Shown: in pieces, positions 35,504 through 43,209 of the stretch
How positions within the stretch are numbered: position 1 is the stretch's first letter
Layout of the letters: every line of letters starts with the position of its first letter
Source of the DNA: Accumulibacter phosphatis
Lineage (GTDB): Bacteria > Pseudomonadota > Gammaproteobacteria > Burkholderiales > Rhodocyclaceae
DNA length: 64,000 nt
Direction of reading: 5' to 3'
Assembly: GCF_000024165.1 (NCBI RefSeq)
Contig: NC_013194.1
Span: 1,736,001-1,800,000, forward strand
The notes under the pieces: generated by a model
Database searches by the model: none
What the model saw: only the letters and a program-made list of their open reading frames with translations
Told to the model about the DNA's origin: nothing
Position numbers and translations under genes: made by a program

Positions 35504-36145
35504 ATGAAGAAGCGCGTGCCGGTTGTTCCGTCTTTCATCGCCTGCGCGCTGGGCTTGCCAATGGCTGTGCTTGCGCAGGGACCGACCTTCAACTGCGCGA
35601 AAGCAACGGGCGAGGTTGAAACGCTGATCTGCAGCGATGCATCACTGGCGGCTCTCGACCGCAAGCTCGACGAGGCCTACAAGGCGGCCGCGGCGAAGGC
35701 CAAGGGCAAGCTTGCGACGCGGCTGCGCGAGGAGCAGCGCGGCTGGGTCAAGGGCCGCAACGACTGCTGGAAGGCGCAGGACAAGACCTGGATTACGGCG
35801 ACCTGGACCGTCGACACGGTCAAGGGGTGCGTCGATGCCCAGTACCGGCTCCGCACCTCGGAATTGCAAGCGGTCTGGCAACTGGTGCCGCCGAAGACGG
35901 TCTTCCATGCCTGCCAGAACAACCCCGCCAACGAGGTGGTGGCAAACTTCTTCGCCACCGACCCGGCCACGATTCGACTGGAGCGCGGCGATCGTACCGT
36001 GACGATGTGGCTCGTCGGCTCTGTGAGCGATGGGAAGTACGAAGGCCAGAATGTCAGCCTCGTGCATCAGGGCAACGAGCTGAAGGTGAGCTGGCTGAAC
36101 ACCAATACCGGCAAGACCGACGAACTGCAATGCAAGGCGAAGTAA
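35504..36145 (+). CDS. Periplasmic lysozyme-inhibitor-like protein (LprI/DUF1311 + MliC-like domains)
   Basis: A 213-residue exported protein. A signal peptide (FIACALGLPMAVLAQ) is followed by an LprI/DUF1311 domain (FNCAKATGEVETLICSDASLAALDRKLDEAY, QRGWVKGRNDC, CVDAQYRLR) and a C-terminal region like MliC/PliC c-type lysozyme inhibitors (FHACQNN, a MWLVGSVSDGKYEG loop, VSW...LQC with paired Cys). LprI of Mycobacterium and MliC both inhibit lysozyme, so the fusion suggests protection of peptidoglycan or, more generally, an inhibitor role. AGGAG precedes the ATG. The next gene starts 4 nt downstream. Confidence 0.75.
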   Translation: MKKRVPVVPSFIACALGLPMAVLAQGPTFNCAKATGEVETLICSDASLAALDRKLDEAYKAAAAKAKGKLATRLREEQRGWVKGRNDCWKAQDKTWITATWTVDTVKGCVDAQYRLRTSELQAVWQLVPPKTVFHACQNNPANEVVANFFATDPATIRLERGDRTVTMWLVGSVSDGKYEGQNVSLVHQGNELKVSWLNTNTGKTDELQCKAK

Positions 36146-36149
36146 CACG

Positions 36150-37304
36150 ATGACCACAACCAAGTCGACCACAACCACATCCAGCACCAGCAACTGGTCA
36201 GCGCGTCTGAATGGCGCGTTCTGGCTGGCGCTGATCCTGTTCGCACTGGCCGGCCTGCTGGTGGTGGGCAAGCTGCCGCTATGGATCGTCAGCATGGTCG
36301 TCGCCGCGGGCGTCGCACTGGGCGCGATTCTGTTCCTCCTGCGCTGGCTGGCCAAGCGGCGCGACCCGGCCTACTCGCCTGGCCGGTCCTTCGGCGCCTT
36401 CGCGCTCGCCGGCGCGCTGGGCATGCTGGGGCTGGCCTCGCTGCCGGTGTTCTACCTGGCCTTCTGGGTTCAGAGCGGGCCGACCGCGGTGCCGCTGGCC
36501 ACGCTGTCCAACGGCCAGAAGACGGTGGTCTTCCAGGGCATGCAGCACATCGGCTCGGAGGATTTCTACAAGTCGGTGGTCTTCGACCTGGAGCAGGCGC
36601 TCGCGGATGGCTACACGCTGTTCTACGAGGGCGTGACGCCCGTGGACGGGCGGCCCGACCTAACCGACTGGTTCAACCAGACCCTGCGGGGCAGCAAGCA
36701 GGACCTCAGCGCCGGCTACAAGAAGATGGCCGAGCAATGCGGCCTGAGCTTCCAGCTGAACTACTTCGACCCCATCAAGGCCGACATGGCGATCCACCCG
36801 TCGCGGCACATCACCGCCGACACGAACTTCCTCGAGATGAAGACCGAGTACGACCGCCTGCTGCGCGAAGACCCAGCCTTCGCCGCTGGCATGGCGGCCA
36901 AGGCAGCCAAGGCCAAGCAGGCGACGTCCGATCCCGGCGGCGATCCGTTCGCGCTCTTCCTCGGCATCGTGGAAGGGGCCACCCCCGAGCAGAAGAAGCT
37001 CGCCGGCATCGTCTGCCGCGGCGTGCTCGGCATGGCCGTCTCCGGCGCGCTCGGCGAAGAGAAGGATCCGTCCAACCGCATCATCGTCGACTTCCGAAAC
37101 AGGGCGCTCGCCCGCTTCGTCGACGAATCGAAGTCCGACAAGATCTACATCACCTATGGCGCGGCGCACTTTCCTGGTTTCTTCGCTGAACTGCAGAAGC
37201 GCGACCCGAAGTTCGCTATCCGCGCGGTCAAGGGCGTGCGCCCGATGACGCTCCCGGACGAGGTCAACCTGGCTCCATCGGCCGTTTCCGGCTCGCGGGG
37301 TTGA
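36150..37304 (+). CDS. Membrane protein with TraB/TIKI-like domain
   Basis: A 384-residue protein. Three hydrophobic segments occupy residues 20-120. A soluble domain follows with TVVFQGMQHIGSEDFYKSVV and YTLFYEGV, then near the end YITYGAAHFPGFFAEL. The two His motifs and the FYEG glutamate resemble the TraB/GumN/TIKI superfamily of putative metallopeptidases, though similarity is partial. It lies 4 nt after the lysozyme-inhibitor-like gene, suggesting co-expression. Function is not established; confidence in the gene is high, in the family moderate. Confidence 0.6.
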   Translation: MTTTKSTTTTSSTSNWSARLNGAFWLALILFALAGLLVVGKLPLWIVSMVVAAGVALGAILFLLRWLAKRRDPAYSPGRSFGAFALAGALGMLGLASLPVFYLAFWVQSGPTAVPLATLSNGQKTVVFQGMQHIGSEDFYKSVVFDLEQALADGYTLFYEGVTPVDGRPDLTDWFNQTLRGSKQDLSAGYKKMAEQCGLSFQLNYFDPIKADMAIHPSRHITADTNFLEMKTEYDRLLREDPAFAAGMAAKAAKAKQATSDPGGDPFALFLGIVEGATPEQKKLAGIVCRGVLGMAVSGALGEEKDPSNRIIVDFRNRALARFVDESKSDKIYITYGAAHFPGFFAELQKRDPKFAIRAVKGVRPMTLPDEVNLAPSAVSGSRG

Positions 37305-37439
37305 TTTCGGCAGCAAGAGGCGGCATGAGCAAGAGCGCGGAATCCGAAGTCGCCCACTGGCTCGGCAGATTGGAACGGGGACTGTTCCCCGTCTTTTTGC
37401 GTCCTTTTCGCCGCCGCCGTCACGCTCACGGGCTTCCGC

Positions 37440-38012
37440 ATGTCGGGTGAGCGCATCGACGCGCCACGATGTGAGGGGGCAACAGTGAGCGTCGCCGGTT
37501 GGGTGTCGCGGCCGCATACGGTCATGGTGCTCGACATCAACAAGCTGCTGCCGCCGGACTGGCCACGCCTCGACGGCCTGATCTCGCTGTCGACCTTTGA
37601 CGGCGACATCCTCACTTTGGACCCTCCCGGCCGTCGCCTGGTGGTCGACGACAGTCCTCCACGGGATGCGCGAAGCGTGCGCACCCGCTTTGAACGCTCG
37701 GTCACCGGCCTGTCGCTCGTGGCCTTCGTTGCGAGTCGTCACCGCGACACCGACGTCTGGCTTGAGGTCGATACCGGCAGCAGCAGCGCTTTCATTCTCA
37801 ACGAACCAGTTGCCGCGATGGTCGGCCTCGCGACCCCTGTGAGCGCCTCTGGTGCACGGTTCGAGCTGCGCGTCGACGGTGGTGCGCCGGTTCAAACGCT
37901 CGTTGAGAGCAGCCGGCTGATCTTCGATGGCAACCTGGGGCTTGGTACGATGCGCTCATGGGTGGTCATGTTCGAGCTTGAAAAAGAAAGCGTATGGACT
38001 CGCACGCCGTAG
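37440..38012 (+). CDS. Aspartyl-protease-like hypothetical protein, possibly 5'-truncated
   Basis: A 190-residue open frame. LDGLISLSTFDGDILTLDPPGRRLVV resembles the second lobe of a retropepsin/pepsin-like protein, and VWLEVDTGSSSAFILN contains the D-T-G active-site triad. The order of these elements is unusual. The frame is open upstream to 37329 with a hydrophobic stretch (CVLFAAAVTLTGF) that could be part of a signal peptide, but no good start codon or ribosome site is visible there. It may be a decayed or truncated gene. Confidence 0.45.
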   Translation: MSGERIDAPRCEGATVSVAGWVSRPHTVMVLDINKLLPPDWPRLDGLISLSTFDGDILTLDPPGRRLVVDDSPPRDARSVRTRFERSVTGLSLVAFVASRHRDTDVWLEVDTGSSSAFILNEPVAAMVGLATPVSASGARFELRVDGGAPVQTLVESSRLIFDGNLGLGTMRSWVVMFELEKESVWTRTP

Positions 38013-38099
38013 CCAAGCACGCACGACGATTGAGTAGGAGTAGTGCAGTTTCGCGACAGGTTTTTTGAAAAAACGTTGGGCATCCCAGGGCCTTGGTCC

Positions 38100-38135
38100 G
38101 TAACCCGCCAGTTTGGCGCGGTTCAGGCGGGTTAC
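38100..38135. repeat. Inverted repeat (REP-like palindrome)
   Basis: A perfect 10-bp inverted repeat (GTAACCCGCC/GGCGGGTTAC) with a 16-nt spacer lies upstream of the carboxypeptidase gene. Composition and form recall dispersed intergenic palindromes of proteobacteria; I see only this copy in the window. Confidence 0.4.
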
Positions 38136-38203
38136 GCTCCGCCAACTCGCCCTGCACCTTCCTTGGCCAGAGATGGCCATCACTAACGAATGGAGTTTGT
38201 GGC

Positions 38204-39649
38204 ATGACACTCTTGACCATCGGACGGCAGGCGCTTCAGGTGCTTGCACTCGGGCTTGTCGCATTGCTTGCGGGCCCGCAGAGCGCAGTGGCGCAGAAGC
38301 TGCCGGACTACAAGGCCTCGGCCGGGATGCTCAAGATCGGGACGGACCCCGAGCGTCCCGATGCCGAGATCTTCCACGTCGCCTACACGCTCAAGGGCGC
38401 GGATCCCGCCAAGCGACCGGTGACCTTTGCCTTCAATGGCGGCCCCGGCGCCGCCAGCATCTACCTGCACCTCGCCGCGATCGGTCCGAAGACGATCGTG
38501 ACCGCCGGGGACGGCAGCTTTCCCGCGGTCCCGGCGCGTCTGGAAGAGAACCCCGACAGCTGGATCCGCTTCACCGACCTCGTCTTCATCGACCCGGTCG
38601 ACACCGGCTACAGCCGCATGCTGCCCGGGCCCGACGGCAAACCACGCGACGGCAAGCCCTACCACGGGGTCGCCGGCGACCTCGACGCCATCGCTGGCTT
38701 CATCCGCCAGTGGCTGACGGTCAACAAGCGTTGGGGCTCGCCGAAGGCCATCGCGGGGGAAAGCTATGGCGGGCAGCGGGTCGCGGCGCTGTCGCGCATC
38801 CTGGCCGAGCAATACGCCATCAATCTGAACTGGGCAGTCATGCTGTCGCCGGCGTTCTATCTCGAACTCTCCGATCCGCACTATTCCCTGGTGGCGCCGA
38901 TGACGCTGCTGCCCTCGCAGGCGGCGATCGCCGCCCACCACGGGCTGAGCACGATCAAGAACGAGCCGGCGGCCATCAAGGCGGTCGAAGACTATGCGAT
39001 GACCGCCTACCTGGCCGGGCTCGCGACACAGGGCCGGGCAAGTCCTGCGGAGCAGGCTGCGTTCTATGCCAAGGTCGGCGGCCTGATCGGGATCGAGCCG
39101 GCGCTCGTCGCGAACCATCGCGGCCGGATTTCCGAGGTCGTCTTCGCCGCCAACCTGCTCGGCAAGAAGGGGCAGGTGATCGACACCTACGACGGCACCC
39201 AGGCCAGCGACAACCCCACGCCCGAGAAGAAGGACGAACTCGGCGCCTTCGACCGTTCGCTCAACATCCTGTCCGGCGTGCTCCTGGCGCCTTTCACGGA
39301 CTATGTGCGCAAGGATCTTGGCTATGTCAGCGACCGGCCCTACATCCCGCTCAATCTCCCGGTCAACATGGGCTGGGACCGCAGCGCGAAGCTGGGTGGC
39401 CCCGATGACCTGGCGATCGCGCTCGCGCAGAACCACGACCTGAAGGCGCTGGTGCTGCATGGCTACCACGACCTGAACGCCAACTACCTGATGTCGCGCT
39501 ACGTGCTGGAACAGACGGTGCGCGGGGCGGACACGCGCAAGCGGCTCTTCTTCGGCACCTACCCGGGCGGCCACATGTTCTATCTGCGCAAGAAGAGCCG
39601 GGCCGAAATGGCCGCCGATGTGCGCGGATTCTACGAAAAGTCGCCCTGA
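38204..39649 (+). CDS. Secreted S10 family serine carboxypeptidase
   Basis: A 481-residue exported peptidase. After a signal peptide (LQVLALGLVALLAGPQSAVAQ) the alpha/beta-hydrolase fold shows FNGGPGAASIYLHL, nucleophile Ser in AGESYGGQRV, Asp in LHGYHDLNANYLMS and His in YPGGHMFYL, matching peptidase family S10, which releases C-terminal residues. GGAG lies upstream of the ATG at 38204. The next gene converges from the right. Secretion suggests peptide scavenging or envelope turnover. Confidence 0.9.
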   Translation: MTLLTIGRQALQVLALGLVALLAGPQSAVAQKLPDYKASAGMLKIGTDPERPDAEIFHVAYTLKGADPAKRPVTFAFNGGPGAASIYLHLAAIGPKTIVTAGDGSFPAVPARLEENPDSWIRFTDLVFIDPVDTGYSRMLPGPDGKPRDGKPYHGVAGDLDAIAGFIRQWLTVNKRWGSPKAIAGESYGGQRVAALSRILAEQYAINLNWAVMLSPAFYLELSDPHYSLVAPMTLLPSQAAIAAHHGLSTIKNEPAAIKAVEDYAMTAYLAGLATQGRASPAEQAAFYAKVGGLIGIEPALVANHRGRISEVVFAANLLGKKGQVIDTYDGTQASDNPTPEKKDELGAFDRSLNILSGVLLAPFTDYVRKDLGYVSDRPYIPLNLPVNMGWDRSAKLGGPDDLAIALAQNHDLKALVLHGYHDLNANYLMSRYVLEQTVRGADTRKRLFFGTYPGGHMFYLRKKSRAEMAADVRGFYEKSP

Positions 39650-39719
39650 GGCCGGCCCGAGCCCGGGGCCGGTGGAAGCTTCGCCGGTGCCGGCCCTGCG
39701 GTTCCGGCGCCGCTTTTGC

Positions 39720-40589
39720 TCAGCCCTTGCGTTTCCAAAGCGGCGGCAGGATGTGGCCACGGCGCTTCGCAGCGACGATGATCCAGATGGCCACGATGCC
39801 GCACAGCACGAAGGGCACGGCCGACCCTTCCACGCCGAAGCTGCCGCCGGTAAGCCAGTCCGGGCCTTGCAGGGTCGCTTTGAAGAAGCCGTTCGGCGGC
39901 GCATTGCCCGAGACGATGCCCGAGTACACCGAGCCCTGCGTGTAGTTCCAGGCGGCGTGTAGGCCTATGCCCAGCCACATGCGGCGGGTGAGCAGGTAGC
40001 AACCCACCAGCAGGGCGCCGGCCCAGACCGAGATCGAGATGATGCCTTGGAGGCTGGCGGCGTCGTTTTCCAGGTGCGTGAAGCCGAACACCACCGACGA
40101 AATGACCAGCGCCCACCAGGTGCCGAACCACTCCTCGGCAAGACGGAACACGCCGGCGCGGAACAGGAGTTCCTCGAACACGCCGGTGGCCAGGGCGATG
40201 GACAGGCCGCTGATCAACACGTGCCAGTCGTTCACCCCGAGGATGCGATAGCTGCCCGTGAGCATCAGCACCACCATGCACAAGGTGTAAAGCCCGAAAC
40301 CCAGCAGCAGGCCAAGTCCCAGTTCCCGCGCCGCCGGCCTCAGGGCTAGCTCCGTGACCTGCCGGCGTTCGGAAAAATGGACCACGACGCCGTACATGCT
40401 GAGCATCGCAATGCCCGAGAGGATGGTCGCCCACAGTCCCTCCCAAGTGCCCTTCGCGAAGTCCTGCCGGTAGAAATAGCCTGCGAGGTACAGGTAAGGC
40501 AGGATCAAGTACAGCAGGTAGAGGCGGACGGGCGCGAAGTGCAAAACGCGTTGCAACAGGCTGGGGTTGGAATCGAGGACAGCATTCAT
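39720..40589 (-). CDS. CPBP family intramembrane metalloprotease
   Basis: A 289-residue polytopic membrane protein of the CPBP (CAAX protease/bacteriocin-processing, Rce1-like) family. The motifs are FEELLFRAGVF (E-E-x3-R), VVFGFTHLEND (conserved His) and GIGLHAAWNYTQG (H-x3-N), spread over about eight hydrophobic helices. Members process peptides or give bacteriocin self-immunity; the substrate is unknown. I chose the ATG at 40589; the upstream in-frame ATG is near the preceding CPBP fragment. Confidence 0.85.
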   Translation of the reverse strand: MNAVLDSNPSLLQRVLHFAPVRLYLLYLILPYLYLAGYFYRQDFAKGTWEGLWATILSGIAMLSMYGVVVHFSERRQVTELALRPAARELGLGLLLGFGLYTLCMVVLMLTGSYRILGVNDWHVLISGLSIALATGVFEELLFRAGVFRLAEEWFGTWWALVISSVVFGFTHLENDAASLQGIISISVWAGALLVGCYLLTRRMWLGIGLHAAWNYTQGSVYSGIVSGNAPPNGFFKATLQGPDWLTGGSFGVEGSAVPFVLCGIVAIWIIVAAKRRGHILPPLWKRKG

Positions 40590-40602
40590 GAGGGCACTCT
40601 GG

Positions 40603-40827
40603 TCAGGGTAGGTGGGGGTTAGTGCGGCAACGCAGGCGCCAGCCCAGGCTGGCAACGCTGCGGGTGAAGAGCAGCTTGGTCAGCAGCGCCGCGATGCCGG
40701 GCGTCCACATCAACCAGGCCGAATAGCTGTGGATCGACTCGGCCGTGGCGATGAGGTAGCAGAGCGGGGTGCTGAGCCCGAAGGTCAGCACCAGAAAGTC
40801 CAGGATCTTCGTCGTCGGCGTCGTCAT
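40603..40827 (-). pseudogene. Truncated CPBP-family protein, N-terminal fragment
   Basis: This 74-residue open frame encodes two hydrophobic helices with FLVLTFGLSTPLCYLIAT and MWTPGIAALLTKLLFTR, which look like the first helices of a CPBP protease, and then ends with no catalytic motifs. It sits 13 nt upstream of the intact CPBP gene on the same strand, so it is probably the remainder of a tandem copy cut off at its 3' side. Confidence 0.5.
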
Positions 40828-40871
40828 GCCCTGGCCTCATCGTGTCGCTTTGGTGCCGGGCCCGGCCATGC

Positions 40872-42899
40872 TCAGCGTGCGCCGGCCTTGTCCGCCGCCC
40901 ACGCGTTGTCGGCGGGGTTGGCGTCCCCGAAGATGCCGGTGTCCAGGCTCACCGACTTCAGCGCTTTTCCGGCTGGCAATCGCACCTCGGTGCGGCGACC
41001 GTCCGCCTGCCAGACGGCGGGCGTGCGGTGCGCGCGCTCGCTGCTGCCGTCGGTGTAGGCCAGCACCAGGTCGAAGGGCACCGCCATGCCGCCCGGGTTG
41101 CGCACGGCCACGGTCTGCACGCCGCCCTTGCTGCGCACGCCGTCCAAGGCAAGGTCAATGTAGTTATGGCTGAAAAACCAGTTGCGGAAAAACCAGGTGT
41201 AATTGCCGACGCCAGCGTTGTTGAAGCTGTTGAACATGTCCCAGGGCAGCGGGCGCTTGCCGTTCCAGCGCGCCATGAAGGTGTGCAGCGCGGTGCGGAA
41301 GGCGGCGTCGCCCATCAGGTCCTTCAGCGCCAGGTAGCCAAGCGCGGCCTTGCCGTACTGGTTGAAGCCGAAGACGGCGCTCTGGGCGAACAGGGCATCG
41401 TGCGGGGTGATGATCGGCAGATCCATGCTCGACAGCGGCAGAGCCAGGGCCGACGAGCGGAAGCCCTTGAACAGTCCGTCGGCGGTCGGCACGCCCAGCA
41501 CCTCGCGGTTGAGCAGGTACTCGAAGGCGGTGGTCCAGCCCTCGTCCATGAACGGATAGCGCTTCTCGTTGATGCCCATGTAGAACGGGAACCAGCTGTG
41601 CAGCAGCTCGTGCGAGGCCACGAAGCCGGTGTAGGCGTTCTCTGGCAGCGTGGCGGCAAAGTGGTTGTGGACATTGGAGCCGTCGTTGACCATCATCGGG
41701 TACTCCTCGTCGGCACTGCCGAGCACGATGGTGGTCTTCGGGTAAGGGTAGGGCACGCCGGGGTAGACGGTGGACGCGAACTGCAGCGTCTTCTGCGCCA
41801 CATTGACCATCGGCGTGAAGTCCGTGGCGCTGTCGGGGTAGGCCGCCTGCACGCTGGTTCGGCGGCCGCTGACGGGATCGACCACCACGCTGGCCGCATC
41901 CCAGCGGTAGTGGTTGCTGAGTGCGATGGCGAAGTCAGGCACATGCTCGGCCTGCCACTTCCAGACCAGGCGCTTGTCGCGGGCAGTGACCTTGCCGGCC
42001 TTGGCGTCGGCCATCTGCGCCAGGTTCACGACCTCATCGCTCTTGAAGCTGGTCTCCAGCCGGCGCAGCACCGCCGGCTGCAGCACCTCGGCCGCGTTCT
42101 GCAGCGTACCGGTGGCCCAGACCACGTAGTCGCGTGGCACGTCCACCTCCACTCTGAAGTCGGCGAAGTCGTTGTTGAACTCGCGGCCCAGGGTGAAGGG
42201 CGCGTAGTCCCAGCCGCCGTGGTCACTGTAGTTGGTGACGCGCGGGAAGAAGTAGGCCAGGAAGTAGGACGTCTCGTCGATCGCGCCTTCCTTCCAGCCC
42301 TTGTCGGCCACCAGGTCGTAGTGCCAGCGCATGCGGATGTGCACGCTGCCTTTGGGCGGGATCGGCGTGGCCAGCGTTACGGCGTGGAGGGTGCTGCCCG
42401 GGGTGTTGTATTCAGCCTGCGGCTCGGCCGGGTTGTTCCAGTCGATGGTCTTGCCGTCGATGCTGAACTGCTCGACGGTGATGCCCTGGGTCAGAAACTT
42501 GGCGTCGACCGGCTTCTCGCGCATGGCTGCCGGGTGGTGTGCATCCATGTAAAGCCGAAAGACCAGGCTGGTCAGCGGACTCGGGCTGTGGTTGGTGTAG
42601 ACGATCTCCTGCTCGCCCTGCACGCGTCGGCCTGGCGGGTTCAAGCTGATGCGGATGCGGTGCTCGGCATGGTTCTGCCAGTAGTTCGAGCCGGGCCGGC
42701 CGTCGGGGCTGCGCGTGCCCTTGGCATAGGCCTGCTGGACTTCCCGCGGCATGTAGAGCCCGGCATCCGGCTGGCCGTTGGTGATGACCCAAGGCGGGGC
42801 ATCGGCCCGGCCATCGGCGGACTCAGCGCGTGCGGCTATCGGAAAGACCAGCGCGGCAGACAGTGCGCCGCACACCATGAAATTCAGCACCGTACGCAT
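40872..42899 (-). CDS. Secreted M1 family metallopeptidase
   Basis: A 675-residue exported gluzincin aminopeptidase. A signal peptide (LNFMVCGALSAALVFPIAARA) precedes an N-terminal beta domain; the catalytic region contains VASHELLHSWFPF, a His-Glu-x2-His zinc site, followed by the third ligand Glu in FMDEGWTTAFEYLL. The exopeptidase GAMEN-type loop is not obvious; YPMMVNDGSNV stands in that region. AGGAG lies 8 nt before ATG 42899. With the S10 carboxypeptidase it suggests extracytoplasmic peptide degradation from both ends. Confidence 0.9.
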   Translation of the reverse strand: MRTVLNFMVCGALSAALVFPIAARAESADGRADAPPWVITNGQPDAGLYMPREVQQAYAKGTRSPDGRPGSNYWQNHAEHRIRISLNPPGRRVQGEQEIVYTNHSPSPLTSLVFRLYMDAHHPAAMREKPVDAKFLTQGITVEQFSIDGKTIDWNNPAEPQAEYNTPGSTLHAVTLATPIPPKGSVHIRMRWHYDLVADKGWKEGAIDETSYFLAYFFPRVTNYSDHGGWDYAPFTLGREFNNDFADFRVEVDVPRDYVVWATGTLQNAAEVLQPAVLRRLETSFKSDEVVNLAQMADAKAGKVTARDKRLVWKWQAEHVPDFAIALSNHYRWDAASVVVDPVSGRRTSVQAAYPDSATDFTPMVNVAQKTLQFASTVYPGVPYPYPKTTIVLGSADEEYPMMVNDGSNVHNHFAATLPENAYTGFVASHELLHSWFPFYMGINEKRYPFMDEGWTTAFEYLLNREVLGVPTADGLFKGFRSSALALPLSSMDLPIITPHDALFAQSAVFGFNQYGKAALGYLALKDLMGDAAFRTALHTFMARWNGKRPLPWDMFNSFNNAGVGNYTWFFRNWFFSHNYIDLALDGVRSKGGVQTVAVRNPGGMAVPFDLVLAYTDGSSERAHRTPAVWQADGRRTEVRLPAGKALKSVSLDTGIFGDANPADNAWAADKAGAR

Positions 42900-43209
42900 C
42901 GACTCAACTCCTCTTTCGAATACCAGCAAGACCGGACTGCGCTGCCGGCCGCCGCAAGAGCGATTGCTGCCGCGTAATCGGTTATCGGAGCGACACCTGG
43001 TTTCCTGGCGCCATGGATCCACACCCTTGACGCCGCCACTCTACCGGAAAGCCTGCCAATACGGGCCTTCCACGGGATCTATGCGGTTCGAATCGCGGAA
43101 TCCGGGCTTGGAGTGCGGCAATTTCACCGAAATCCCCTCTCCGGCGCTCATCAACGGCTTCGAGCGAGAAGCGAGGCCCAGAGCGCGGTGATACGGATGT
43201 CCCATTTGG
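42900..43209. other. Junction region upstream of truncated pglZ
   Basis: These 310 bases contain the start region of the leftward M1 peptidase gene and the left edge of the BREX remnant. An in-frame stop at 43189-43191 immediately precedes the surviving pglZ reading frame, so the breakpoint lies at about 43190-43210. I see no insertion-sequence ends or target duplication. Confidence 0.45.

Noticed and set aside
40842..42977. 711-codon plus-strand frame
   Set aside because: Antisense to the M1 peptidase gene with its HELLH zinc motif.
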